64,000 nt of DNA from Acholoe squamosa. Lineage: Eukaryota > Annelida > Polychaeta > Phyllodocida > Polynoidae. Below are positions 41,659 to 53,116 of the stretch, one piece after another. A program made the translations under genes and the position numbers. The notes under the pieces were generated by a model. It searched no databases and was not told the origin of the DNA. It saw nothing but the letters and a program-made list of their open reading frames with translations. Positions within the stretch are counted from its first letter, which is position 1. Each line of letters starts with the position of its first letter. The stretch covers positions 14,388,141 through 14,452,140 of the forward strand of contig OX439044.1 of assembly GCA_949317995.1 (NCBI GenBank). The letters are read 5' to 3'.

Positions 41659-44220
41659 ATGGCAGCACAAAGTGAGGGTATTACAGGAGAGAAGTCGTAT
41701 GTGTGTTCACATTGTGATAGACGATTCACACGCCAGTATAGCCTGAAGGTACATTTAATGACTCACACAGGGGAAAAGCCATATGAATGCTCTGAGTGTG
41801 GGCACAGGTTCTCTTCTTCTGGAGACCTAGGTAAACACAAGAGGATCCACACAGGAGAGAAACGCCATGTATGTTCATACTGTAGTAAACGATTCACCTT
41901 CAGGCCAAGCCTGAAGTTGCACATTAGGACCCATACTGGGGAAAGACCCCATGTATGTAAGAACTGTGGGAGAGGTTTCCGTGCGTCTGGCGATCTACAA
42001 AAACACATGAGAACCCACACAGGAGAGAAACCATATGAGTGTTCACAGTGTGGACAAGGGTTCAGGCTTAAAGTCCATTTAAAGACACACTTGATGAGCC
42101 ACACTGGAGAGAGACCCTATTCTTGTGAAAACTGTCGTATGAAATTTAAAACCCGTCAAGAGTTTAAAAGTCATATGAGGACCCACACAGGGGAGAAACC
42201 CTATGTATGTTTACAATGTGGTAAAAGATTCGCACGGCAACAAGGCCTCTCCCTACACAAAAGGACCCACACAGGAGAAAAAAAATATGAGTGTTCATAC
42301 TGTGGTAAAAGGTCCAATGTCTTATCTAATCTAAAAGTACACATGATGATTCACACAGGAGAGAGGCCCCATGTGTGTCCAGAATGTGGTAAAGGATTCA
42401 AACACAGACATATATTAAAGACACACATGCTAACCCATACAGGAGAAAAAACCTATAATCATGTATGCTCAGAATGTGGCAAAGCGTTCTCTACATCAAG
42501 TAACCTTAAGTCACACATGCTGACCCACACTCAAGACAAAACCCATGTGTGTTCACACTGTGGTAAAAAATTCAAATACAAACAAAGCCTGACTTTACAC
42601 AAAATGACCCACACAGCAGAGAAAAACTATGAATGTTCAGTCTGTGGTAAAAGATTCAGTATGCTTAATAACCTTAATGCGCATATGAAGGTACACACGG
42701 GTGACAAGCCCCATCCATGTTTACTCTGTGGTAAGCATTTTGGTCGGCTAGATAGCCTTAAGATACACATGCTAACTCACACAGGAGAGAAACCTCATAT
42801 CTGTGAAGACTGTGGTAAAGGGTTTAGTCAATTAGGTGCCCTAAAGACACATATGAAGATTCATACAGGAGAAAAGCCCCATGAGTGTTCAGACTGTGGT
42901 AAAAGGTTCATAGCGTTACATGCAATGCAGATACATTTGAGGACCCATACAGGAGAGAAGCCCTATGTATGTTCACATTGTGGTAAAGGATTCTCTAATG
43001 GAGGTGGTCTTACGACACATATCAAGAAGATGCACACAGCAGAGAGGCCCCAAAGAGAGCAGCCGTATGGGTGTTCAGTCTGTGGTAGACGATACTCACA
43101 TCGACGCACTCTTGCACAACACATGAAGATTCATAAAGAAGAGAGGCTACATGCACTTTCTGATAGTGATGTCAATGTTAGAGGAGGTCATGTGTGCTCC
43201 TATTGTAAGGAGGAGTTTGGAAATCTTTCACATTTAAACAAGCATATCAAAGGACATGAGTTAAAGACCCTTCAGCAGTGCTCCGTCCCCTTGAATAGGA
43301 TAGAGAATGTGGATCCTGTAGTGAAAAGTTCAGAGACCCGCAACAGAAAGGCACGTCTTGGTACTAGTAGGACTCCTAATGCTGGTAATAGGCATATTAG
43401 ACATGAAAGCAGGTGTATGCCAAAGGAGGCAGATGTCTCTCAGCATGGTGGTAAAGAGTTCAGTTCATGTAATAACGAGAAGAAATACAACGCAAAACAC
43501 ACAGATAAAAAGGGCCAGGTGTGTCCAGACTGTGGTAAGAGTTATCCATTTTTGTCAGAATTGATTAGACACCAGAAATCTCATGCTGCAAGTAAGATGA
43601 TTGTTTGTTCTATTTGTGATAAGACATTTTCTCAATTAAGTCATTTGAAGAAACATATGGACATGCATAGAGTCAAGAGCCTGTCCATGTGTGTGGATTC
43701 AAATGAGCAGGCTGCAAAGGAAGGCATAACAATGCATGAAGGAGAGAGAACATATGGAATAGGGGGGATTATCTCAGATGGGCTATTAGGGCAAATTGCT
43801 GATAGTCCAATTCAGATTAAAGAACACAATGCGGTACCATATGAAGAACAGAAGAAGACTGAATGCAATGAGTGTGGCAAGACACTCAGTGAATCGTTGA
43901 TTGAGATGGAGTGCACTGAAATAAACCCATATGAAAAGTTTCTGAAATCCCAATCCAATGACATTCCTGAAAGTGAAACGTATAACAAAGATGAATGTAA
44001 GACATGCATACATGGCTTTGTCAAACTGTCAGATCTCATAGATCATGTTAGAACACATAGATCATCTCTGAACACATTCAATGCCAAATGGAATTTGTCT
44101 ACGATAAGTGCTAGATCCAAATTTGCAAAGTGTGATAAATGTGTTCGAGGGTTTGTGCATCTCCCAAATATGATACGACATGTAGGGTATGTTTGCCACT
44201 GCAGTGATTGCCATTCTTAA
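41659..44220 (+). CDS. C2H2 zinc-finger protein 2 (20 fingers plus C-terminal module), 853 aa
   Basis: The start is the ACCATGG at 41659; the frame is open a little upstream without another ATG. Fingers 1-18 run from about residue 14 to 533, most joined by TGEKP-type linkers. Finger 8 (YECSYCGKRS) has lost its conserved aromatic residue. After finger 18 comes LQQCSVPLNR, a motif shared with paralogues, then a charged spacer. Fingers 19-20 follow (about 621-670), then a second spacer. The terminal module (about 778-853) reads CKTCIHGF ... H-x3-H, then KCDKCVRGF ... HVGYVCHCSDCH. Likely a nuclear sequence-specific DNA-binding protein. No KRAB or SCAN domain seen. Longest of the four paralogues. 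Confidence 0.93.
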   Translation: MAAQSEGITGEKSYVCSHCDRRFTRQYSLKVHLMTHTGEKPYECSECGHRFSSSGDLGKHKRIHTGEKRHVCSYCSKRFTFRPSLKLHIRTHTGERPHVCKNCGRGFRASGDLQKHMRTHTGEKPYECSQCGQGFRLKVHLKTHLMSHTGERPYSCENCRMKFKTRQEFKSHMRTHTGEKPYVCLQCGKRFARQQGLSLHKRTHTGEKKYECSYCGKRSNVLSNLKVHMMIHTGERPHVCPECGKGFKHRHILKTHMLTHTGEKTYNHVCSECGKAFSTSSNLKSHMLTHTQDKTHVCSHCGKKFKYKQSLTLHKMTHTAEKNYECSVCGKRFSMLNNLNAHMKVHTGDKPHPCLLCGKHFGRLDSLKIHMLTHTGEKPHICEDCGKGFSQLGALKTHMKIHTGEKPHECSDCGKRFIALHAMQIHLRTHTGEKPYVCSHCGKGFSNGGGLTTHIKKMHTAERPQREQPYGCSVCGRRYSHRRTLAQHMKIHKEERLHALSDSDVNVRGGHVCSYCKEEFGNLSHLNKHIKGHELKTLQQCSVPLNRIENVDPVVKSSETRNRKARLGTSRTPNAGNRHIRHESRCMPKEADVSQHGGKEFSSCNNEKKYNAKHTDKKGQVCPDCGKSYPFLSELIRHQKSHAASKMIVCSICDKTFSQLSHLKKHMDMHRVKSLSMCVDSNEQAAKEGITMHEGERTYGIGGIISDGLLGQIADSPIQIKEHNAVPYEEQKKTECNECGKTLSESLIEMECTEINPYEKFLKSQSNDIPESETYNKDECKTCIHGFVKLSDLIDHVRTHRSSLNTFNAKWNLSTISARSKFAKCDKCVRGFVHLPNMIRHVGYVCHCSDCHS

Positions 44221-46688
44221 CTTCAGATCTGCTGAGTCGGAATGCAGGATATAAACATGTAAGTAGGAAAAGACAACATTTGATACATGTACATTGTAAT
44301 GCCTGGTAGAATAGTCTGAATTCTTACATATTTCAACAACGTCCTAACAAGTCTTGCCAAAAAGGAAACGAAAACTGTAAAATGAAATGTGCACATTTTT
44401 GTATTGCTAAATAAGTTTTCATATTCTCATTTAGATAAAACGTGCATGATTCTTACAACTCAAAAAATGTTTAATCATTTGTCAATATTATGAAAATAAG
44501 TTAGGCCATGCACACATTCCCAATACTCTCTGAAATAATTTACAAGTTCTTTCTTGTTAGCTTTTGGCAAGACCTTAACAACTAAATCATAATCATCGCA
44601 AAAATAAATCACACAGAAAATCTTGTTTGAGATGGTCTGAAGCAAAAAAAAACAAAACAAAAAAAAACAACAACGTTTGTTATGGTATGTTTTATCATGG
44701 GTAATGGATAATAATATAATATCGTAAACTGGACACAATTACGAAGACTCATGTCCAGTGTAAGCATTAATTCTTTGGTTTTGTTATTGGGGGAACACCA
44801 TGGGTTTCTGGGGATTGCAATATTATCACTTCCTATTCTTAAACTAGTATGGTGACCTACATTGGTATCTCATGTCAATATATTGATGGCTAAATCTATA
44901 TAAATAACATCTATTCCTTTTAATTTAGAAGCAAACCAATCAACATGTAAAGGGGTATGTACCTCCTCATATTAACAAGAGTCGGAAGCAGTGTACTTCA
45001 TAGTGACTTAGTAGTGGATCTCTATGAGTATGACCCATTGTCAATCCAATGTCTCAAGGTCTCCACGATAATAAATACAAATGCATTGCAATGATGTGTT
45101 ATTTATTTCTTAAGTTAGAAATATAGGTATTTTTGGTCTTAATACATTTTGAGGCAGAATGGCAGTCAATGTAATTCCATGTGAAATGATTTGTACATCA
45201 TGTACATGAATGTGTGTGTATGTGTGTGGCGTGGGGGGGGGCAATCAGAAGCGTAACTCTCATTGCATTGTAATTTGTATTGGGCCCTATAATACACCAC
45301 AATTCTTGTTGATTATAACCATGATTTTCAAGCATAAGCATGGGGTCTTCTTAGGGTATTATCTTTTCTTCAGTGGATATATCAGACAAGGGGGATTTTT
45401 GGGGAGTTTTTGTATGCGTTTTAGGATCCTTGTGGGCATCTTTTCCTGAAAAAAAAATCAGATTTTTCTTAATTTATTTAACTGTGAGGCTTTTTTTTTA
45501 ATCTAAGATTCCTAAAGGAACTGTTTGTGGAGGTATGTTCATGCGTGTACATTCAGACCTTGGCTTTAGTACAGGCAGTGTATCCAGTGTGGGGGCATCT
45601 AGTGGGGAAGAGTGGAACTAGTGCCATGCCCCTGTGAGCCCCAAGCAGCATGACTCAGTATTCTCCACCACACTGCATCATTTATTCCCATTTCTGCACG
45701 CTGATCCAATGTTGTACCTACAATGAATGGTGTTGCCTCTATCTGCCTCATATATGTGTGAGACTTATAGATGAAGGAGAAAGGAGAAATCCATGTTGAA
45801 CCACTCAGCAGTAAGTGAGCTTACTTGGAGTACATGGGGGAGTACATCCTACAATGTTGTTAGTGGAGGGCTATCAATTATATTTCCAGAAATGAATAGT
45901 TTGAAATCTCATGTGTAATAAAAATAGGGGAGACCCTGGGGGAAACCCTCTGCATATGCTTGAGAATCACGCCTGCAATTAACTAGAATGGTGGTGTCTT
46001 TAGGATCTTCTCCATGCAGAGGAGGGTTAAAGCCTTACTCCCCCTAGTGTGAAGTTTATGCAAAAATGAGATGGCGCCAGCTTGGCTGCTGGCAAGTAAA
46101 TGATCTTTTTACAGCCCAGAGCTGACACCTGTGGTAGTACAGAGGAACTACTTCATTAGATTTGTGAAGGAATGGCTTCAACAAAATGCTAACTAGACAT
46201 TATAAAACATATATTTTTCACTCACATACACTGATGCTCTGATATGCTCTACTAGAAATATGATAGGCCACATACCATTCTACTTATCACAAATGCCAAA
46301 ATCAATGAAACATCAGTTTATACTTGGTAACAGCTGGTCAAATTAAGCAAATCCATGCTTACAGAATATTCTTATGTCAAGAAAACTAGGGGAAATTCCC
46401 ACATTCTCCTACATTGTCATGCCTCTATAGTGGATCCAACACAAAGAGGAATGTGCCTGGTCATCACATAAGGTAGTACTGCAGCACTGAGATACTTTGT
46501 TAGGCATGCTGTGCTGGAGGCATGTATACTCAACCTCTTTGGATTAGTTCATACATTTGACACCAGCTAGCATTGCACTTGGACCCTCCTCTGGATCTTC
46601 ACATAGAATTCCATCATAGGTTACTTCTCACTACTCTCACAGGGGCTCACTAGTGCTCTGTAAATTGGTCATTTTATGCCGTGAGATG
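44221..46688. other. 3' flank of zinc-finger gene 2 and spacer
   Basis: No other gene seen. An AATAAA lies at 45070-45075 and could end a long 3' UTR; that is weak evidence. The rest is AT-rich with no clear repeats. Confidence 0.4.
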
Positions 46689-46896
46689 GGGCCCTTGATG
46701 GGGGGTCCCCATGTCCCATGTTGATTTTAAGAAATGGCCATTTCAGCATGTCGATTTTAAGAAAAGCACATGTCCCCATGTCGATTTTAAGAAAAGTTCA
46801 TGTCATCATGTCGATTTTAAAGAAAGGTTCATGTCCCATGTCACTAGGCCAAAAAAGGTCCATGTCGCCATGTCGATTTTAGGGGTCTAGAGCCAT
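46689..46896 (-). repeat. Dispersed repeat family B, copy 4 (inverted)
   Basis: Reverse orientation of the 9003 copy: starts GGCCCTTGATGGGGGGTCCC-like and ends 'ggggtctagagccat'. Full length. Confidence 0.78.
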
Positions 46897-48675
46897 TGAG
46901 ATGTCATAGTTATGCTTCTGATTTCCACCAGGGTGGGTAGTATTGGGTTCCCCCCTTGCTTTAGTAGTTAGCTCTTACAGCACGCCGCCAGCTTTCCAGT
47001 GCTGCCATCTAATGTGTAGGGCTCAGACACTAATTCAAGGGTTTTAGTTGGTGTCCACTTTTACCATTTCCTACTGTCTCTGTCTGGCTGGCTTCTGACA
47101 ACAATATACACATCAGTTGAATCCATCTATCTCCTAGTGCTACTGCCAAATGCAGTACGTATTCCTGTACATGGTGCAAAAGGTGAGTAAAGCCTTCATT
47201 CAATAGACACCATAGCATATGATAGCTACTGCATATGCGCAAGCCCGGGCCTACATGCTTGTCTTTTCTCATGGGTTTCCCCCTCAGTGAACCATATCTG
47301 AGTGATCAAAGGCCATGGTTTGTCTGGCCTTGCCTATGGGACCAGGCAAATAAAAGAACACTTGCTATCCTTCAAAAAGAGTAGGGGAATGAAGCCCCGG
47401 TAGCAGTTTTCCCCCTCACCCCTCCTCATAGATGCGGTCATTCATCTCATAGATTCGGTCATCCATATATGCGGTCACCACTGTGATGGACAAGCAGTGT
47501 ATAAATACTTGTCTAGCTGTATGGACAAGCAGCTTTTAAATACCTGTCTAGACTGAGAAAGAAAGGACCGAATGTCCGATCAAACCTGAGTAAGTCTTGT
47601 GAAATACTGTGATGTAAAACTAATCAATCAACCAACCAAGCTACTGCATTAATAGCCACAATGTAGCATCTGGGTCTCTTGTTGGGATTTTAACCTGGCC
47701 GGAAGTAGAATGATGTCACAATGGAGACAAACATTCACGCTGCCTTAGTTCCTCAGGGAAGTGGTGGGACCATGCTGTCACACACTTCTGACTGTTTTCA
47801 GATGAGATCTCATCTGAATAATATTTAAGTTTCCATAAGTTTCAGATGATCTCATCTGAATGTAATTCAAATTCAGATGAGTTCTGGCATGTATCCTTGA
47901 TCGGGGGCTCTGCCCCCGAACCCCCTTTGGCCAGGCACCCCGGGAACCGCGGCGGCGTCAACATTCGTCTCCACGGAGGGCCAGGTTAATTCTGCAAGAA
48001 GTGACCCTTTTGCCACAATGTATACATGTACATTAAACACCCTATAGTGTACTTAGTACATCAAGGTTGTTTTTTAGTTGCTGACAACATACAGACCTTC
48101 CTTGGCCCAAATGAGCTTCGTTTGTGTCTGAGTACTCAATCTAACTTCTTGAATAGTAACATAATTATCAATCATAATAGCAAATAGGTCACTGTTGAAG
48201 CAATGGCAGATGTTGAGAAATGTATGGTGACTTATCTGTATGATACTGCCACCTGGTGTTGGTCACTGGTAGTATTGCCAATAGCTTGTGAATACCTCTG
48301 TGCATTTTATAGGCTGAGCTGGGTAGGAACTCAAATGTCTTGCCCAGCAAAGTGATTTCGGGTTCTTGGACATAACATCGTCTGGACCTAGCTGTGACTA
48401 CCCTTCCTACCCTTGATGAGAGGGATTTTCACCAAAAGTGACCCTTGGTGAGAGGGATTTTAGCCAAAAGTGACCATTGATGTCAGTATTTTTAGTGAAA
48501 TTTTGCTGCATGAGATGGAAAAAAATGGAAGCCAATATAGGCCCACACTCACATAGTGAATGTGGTCATTTAACTACAAATTGACCAAAAATGGCAGGAT
48601 GGATGGATGAAAATTTTCAAAATTTGTCTTGGGGCATGCCCCAAACTCTTTAAAACAGGGATTCTTCTAAGTTCC
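46897..48675. other. Spacer with a possible first exon of zinc-finger gene 3
   Basis: Around 47530 a TATA-like 'cttttaaatacc' precedes an exon-like segment ending 'caaacctga' at 47589 with donor GTAAGT (47590-47595), similar in layout to the 2.9-kb block. The remainder, including a GC-rich 'ggggctctgcccccgaacccc' hairpin near 47910, shows no gene. Confidence 0.3.
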
Positions 48676-49280
48676 GTGATAATGGCCTGTGAGTCACAAT
48701 AACAGCGATGAAAGAACGAATCATCTTAAATGATTAACATATTATGCACCAGCAGGGTGTTTCATAAAGACTCACGAAGTTGTCAAGGAAAAACGACCAG
48801 AGACTTATGTTATACGTCAATACTGATACTTCATGGAAGTAAGAGAAATACATCCTTTTGAACACACTGTTTCATTCACAATAATCATTAATTCAATCAA
48901 TATTCTTTTAGGGCATGAAATATTGTAAAAGATTTGCATTTTCTGCAAATAATTCCAGAAATATTTTTCTAGAAGGATCGTTTCTAAATTCATCGTTTAA
49001 TTCTAGATAAGTCGGCACATTTTTATGAATCACCTTGCAGTAGAGGTAATGTGGGTCAATTTCCCAAATGCCTATGGAGGGTTTAACCACACAGGAGATC
49101 ACTGTTTCAATTTTAGGGTCTGTATTTAAAAAAAAGCATCGAGGACATGACTTTAAAAAGAGAGGGATGCAGCAGTTCCTGGTCTGGCAAATTGAATTTA
49201 ATAGCTGTCCTTCTGTTCCAGGTGATGATAATGGGCGGTGAGTCACATTAACAGCGACGACAGAACGAGAGTCATATTTT
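48676..49280. repeat. Direct duplication of about 50 bp flanking a small minus ORF
   Basis: 'Gtgagtcacaataacagcga' (about 48690) and 'gtgagtcacattaacagcga' (about 49239) lie in longer matching blocks (48676-48726 and 49222-49275). Between them is a minus-strand ORF (48908-49246, 112 codons) with moderately protein-like sequence but no recognised family. It could be a degraded exon or an insertion between duplicated sites. Confidence 0.45.
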
Positions 49281-49356
49281 AGGCAATATATATACTACTG
49301 ACACATGAGAATCTGAGCTGGAAGGGATCCTGTGTAGCTTCACCAGAGGAGACATC

Positions 49357-51246
49357 ATGGCTGATTCTGGACAAAAATCAGTTGTCTGTCCAGAGTGCGG
49401 GAAAACATTCTCAAGACGGAAGAACCTGAAGGAGCACCAAAAGATCCACACAGGAATAAAATCACATGTGTGCTCAGACTGTGGCAAAGGGTTTGTCAAT
49501 TCAAATCAACTTAAACGACATAATCGAACCCACAAAAACGAGAAGCTATATAAGTGTGAAGAATGTGGAAAAGGTTTCAATCATAGGATCAATCTACGAG
49601 ACCACATGCCAGTTCATACTGGGGAGAAGCCCTTTGCCTGTCCTCATTGTGAGCGAAGGTTTCCACGCAAGAACAGCCTTAACCAGCATGTAAGGACACA
49701 CACTGGAGAGAAGCCCTTTGCCTGTACAGATTGTGATAAGAGATTTACCACTTTGTGCTCATTAGGAAGGCACAAGATGACCCACACAGGTAAGAAACCA
49801 TCTGTCTGTTCAGACTGTGGGAAAAGCTTCCTAACTTCGTATGATCTGAGAGCACACATGCAGACCCATAAGAATGAGAGACAATTAAAGTGTGTGGAAT
49901 GTGGCAAGGGGTTCAATACAATAGCAAATCTGAGAGGCCATATGAGAAGCCATGAGAAACCATTTGTGTGTTCAGAATGTGGTAAAAGATTTGCTCATGT
50001 GGGTAATCTGCGAACACATATGGAGGTTCATCATGATGGCAACATGCATAACTGTTCATACTGTGATAAATGCTACTCCACTGAAAGTAGGCTCAAGATA
50101 CATGAAAGGATTCACACAGGGGAGAATCTACACAAGTGTCCAAACTGCGATAAAAAATTCACAGACGCATCTTCATTCAAGATGCATTTAATAACGCACA
50201 ACAAAGGGAGATCATTCAAATGCCAAGACTGCGGAGCGGCCTACAAAAGACAAAGAAATCTGGAAGAACACATGTTAACGCATACACAGGGCAATATCCA
50301 TGTGTGTTCGGAATGTGATAAGGGCTTCCCAACACCAACGCGCCTGAGGGTACACATGAAAAGCCATAGTGACGAGAGGTTGTTTAAATGTGATGACTGT
50401 GGAAAGAGTTACAAAGAGAAGCGCAGTCTGAGAGAACACATGCTGACCCATCAAGTCAAACCTCATACATGTAGAGACTGTGGTAAAGGATTTAACAAAC
50501 AATCTACACTACATTCACATATGATGAGCCACCAAGCCCATGTCTGTGCACATTGTGATAAAACATTTGATCGCAAATCTGGTCTCAAGAAGCATATGAG
50601 GACTCATGCAAACAAGAAACTGCGGAGGTGTCCAGTCTGTAACAAGAGATTTCTTCACTTTGATTCTCTGAAGGAACACATGATGACTCACACAGGAGAG
50701 AAACCCTGTGTGTGTTCCCACTGTGATATGGGGTTTATCCAACAAGGTGGCCTAGAACAACACCTAATGACTCATACCAGAGAAAAGCCATACGAGTGTT
50801 CACACTGCAACACAACATATGCAACACGAGATGATCTAAACACTCACCTGACGAGTCATCAAAACATAAAACAGTACAAGTGTGCAGATTGTGGAGCGCG
50901 TTTTAATCATGAAATGACCCTCAAAAAACACATGGTGATTCACATTCGAGAGAAGGCCCTAGAGTGTACGGATCCCAAGGGAGTGTCTTCTAAACCAGGC
51001 ACCACCCTAGGTTCTGCATCTCAAGATCTCTGCATGCTGCATCAATGTGATGTATGCTTAAATGGTTTTAAGACAATCAGGGATCTCATTGACCATGTTG
51101 GTATTCATAGATCGTGGATGAATACACTGCCTCTTAGGAAAGGCCAGTATCAAAGGGCTGAATTTATAAGCTGTAGTCAATGTGTTTGTGGATTTATGGA
51201 AATCCCAAACCTGGAGCATCATCTGGTGTATGAACATCTTACCTAA
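49357..51246 (+). CDS. C2H2 zinc-finger protein 3 (19 fingers plus C-terminal module), 629 aa
   Basis: ATG at 49357 (CATCATGG context) opens an array of 19 fingers (residues about 10-535). Linkers are more divergent than in the other paralogues (NERQL, DERLF and NKKLR instead of TGEKP), which suggests an older or less constrained array. The family C-terminal module follows (about 562-629): QCDVCLNGF ... H-x3-H, then SCSQCVCGF ... HHLVYEH. Here the final VCHC-x-DCH signature is lost and the protein stops at EHLT. Predicted nuclear DNA-binding protein. No acceptor was identified with confidence; 'ttctgttccag' near 49222 is one possibility. Confidence 0.92.
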   Translation: MADSGQKSVVCPECGKTFSRRKNLKEHQKIHTGIKSHVCSDCGKGFVNSNQLKRHNRTHKNEKLYKCEECGKGFNHRINLRDHMPVHTGEKPFACPHCERRFPRKNSLNQHVRTHTGEKPFACTDCDKRFTTLCSLGRHKMTHTGKKPSVCSDCGKSFLTSYDLRAHMQTHKNERQLKCVECGKGFNTIANLRGHMRSHEKPFVCSECGKRFAHVGNLRTHMEVHHDGNMHNCSYCDKCYSTESRLKIHERIHTGENLHKCPNCDKKFTDASSFKMHLITHNKGRSFKCQDCGAAYKRQRNLEEHMLTHTQGNIHVCSECDKGFPTPTRLRVHMKSHSDERLFKCDDCGKSYKEKRSLREHMLTHQVKPHTCRDCGKGFNKQSTLHSHMMSHQAHVCAHCDKTFDRKSGLKKHMRTHANKKLRRCPVCNKRFLHFDSLKEHMMTHTGEKPCVCSHCDMGFIQQGGLEQHLMTHTREKPYECSHCNTTYATRDDLNTHLTSHQNIKQYKCADCGARFNHEMTLKKHMVIHIREKALECTDPKGVSSKPGTTLGSASQDLCMLHQCDVCLNGFKTIRDLIDHVGIHRSWMNTLPLRKGQYQRAEFISCSQCVCGFMEIPNLEHHLVYEHLT

Positions 51247-51335
51247 TGAAGCTCTATAATCAAGGGTTTATAAAGTTGTCTGAAAATCACTGAAATCCAT
51301 TTCTGAATCTATTCTATGTGTATAAGATTGCACAC

Positions 51336-51637
51336 ACTGAAAACCTGGAAGATCCGAAACTAGTCAGCGGTGACCACTTTAGGTCCTCAAGTTGACGATA
51401 CCTAAAACTACAGCTTTAGGTAGTCAAAATGATGACTTTAGGTCATCATCCTGACAACCTAAGTCATCAGTATGACGACTCTGTACTGTCAGTATTGTCA
51501 TACTGACGACTCAGGTCGTCAGGATGACGACCTAAAGTCATCATTTTGACTACCTAAAGCTGTAGTTTTAGGTATCGTCAACTTGAGGACCTAAAGTGGT
51601 CACCACTGACTAGTTTTGGATCTTCCAGGTTTTCAGT
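51336..51637. mobile_element. Near-perfect 302-bp fold-back element in the 3' region of zinc-finger gene 3
   Basis: Arms of about 145 bp, beginning ACTGAAAACCTGGAAGATCC on both strands, match with only a few differences. They carry 'gacgacctaaagtcatcatt'-type sub-repeats. The element lies between the stop codon (51246) and the first AATAAA (51939-51944). If that is the polyadenylation signal, the 3' UTR would fold into a long double-stranded stem. Confidence 0.88.
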
Positions 51638-52370
51638 CCACGATTATTAGGCTGTGCTTTTAGCCGATGTTATCTTTTCTGCAGCTTTTTCCAAAAGCTA
51701 TCTAAGGCCCAACGTCCACTATTATACCGCGAATCTTCTTAAAGATGTTTGTTAATTGTCTCTATTATGAAATAGATCAATGTCTTCAAGCTGTAAGAGG
51801 GAACTAACTCTACCTCTGGAAGGGCCACTGCCTAATTTTCCTTAGTCATAGTGCATACCTGAGGAATAGTCAGGCAGGTATTTCATATTTGGTTTTAAGA
51901 TTCAAGCAATATGTAAATGGCATGTACCCATTCTATTTAATAAATCCGAATTGGGGAGAAATTCACTTCACATCTTGTCTTTATTGTTACACTTGTAATG
52001 TATATGTATAGTAATATGTGTGAGCTGTCCCTTACTTATGTTTCTACGGAACGTTTTAATTGATAATGTACTTTTTATATTGATGATATTTAATTATTAT
52101 TTTCACAGTGAATTCGTTATTTTCACAGAGATTGCTCGCACCACCATACTGCCACCTGGTGCTTCTGGTAAAAATTACTAAAAGATGTTAATTCACACAA
52201 AAGCAGACAACGGTCAAATTAAAGGTTGGCATTTATTGTTACATTGTAGAGGTCATACAGTGTAAACAGCGGTTCATAAAGGTAGAACTAGAAAAATAAA
52301 TTCTACGTTTCGGGCACCTTTAGTGTCCTTCACGAGGATCTAGTAAAAACTACACTGGCTCGCTGCTATT

Positions 52371-52371
<1 letters not shown>
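51638..52371. other. Downstream flank of zinc-finger gene 3
   Basis: Contains the candidate polyadenylation signal at 51939-51944. At about 52300-52345 'ctacgtttcgggcacctttagt' resembles a dispersed-repeat tail that leads into the AT microsatellite. No gene seen. Confidence 0.45.

Positions 52372-52442
<71 letters not shown>
52372..52442. repeat. (AT)n microsatellite
   Basis: A pure AT dinucleotide run of about 70 bp. Confidence 0.9.
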
Positions 52443-52445
<3 letters not shown>

Positions 52446-52819
52446 CTACTTTGGCATCATAATTATGATAGGCTTTGCATATATTTATTGTATATAAACC
52501 TGCAGTTTTAAGCTGTATTTTTTAAAAGAAGAATTACATTTTGTTTCATTGAATCATATGAAGCAATGTCTTAATTCTAATTCCACATGTATACATGCTG
52601 ATTGTCATCGAGGGATTATCTTAATTCAAGGCTATTCATCATATGCAGAAATGTTGTGATCTAATATTTGAAATAAAATCCATAACTCTGCCATATTAAT
52701 ATCAAGCTGTTGCTGTGGCTGTGTTTATTGATTATTATTTCATATCATAGAAATAGATCATTCAAAGAGTTTGGTCCCAAAATGCAAATAAAAACACACA
52801 TCAATGTGATTATATAAAA

Positions 52820-53116
52820 TTTACCCTCTTTTTAGCAAGAATGCCCGCGCGCTGCTATAGATCAAAGAGGGGTGCAAAAGTTTTCCACACCTCTGGCGCA
52901 GTTTGAAGTTTGTAAGTTTTATTGACCAAGAATTTATAACACAGATAATATTCAGATTACCGCCAAGTAACAATTAATACAGTACATCATATACAAATAT
53001 CACACATAGCAGGGGGGCACAGAATATATTGACTACCGTCGAGGGTGGAATGTAAGAAATTTTCCCACATCCGCGCGAAAATCCAACCCCCTCCTTAATA
53101 AATAATGACCACTCCC
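52820..53116 (-). mobile_element. MITE family A, broken inverted copy with nested insertion
   Basis: 'Ccctctttttagcaa', 'ctatagatcaaagaggggtg', 'gaccgtcgag'-like and 'aataaataatgaccactccc' blocks follow the reverse order of the 2108 copy. About 110 bp of unrelated sequence (about 52905-53013) interrupts it. It contains 'ttttattgaccaag', the reverse of a LINE-like 'ggtcaataaaa' 3' end; this is a guess. Confidence 0.55.
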
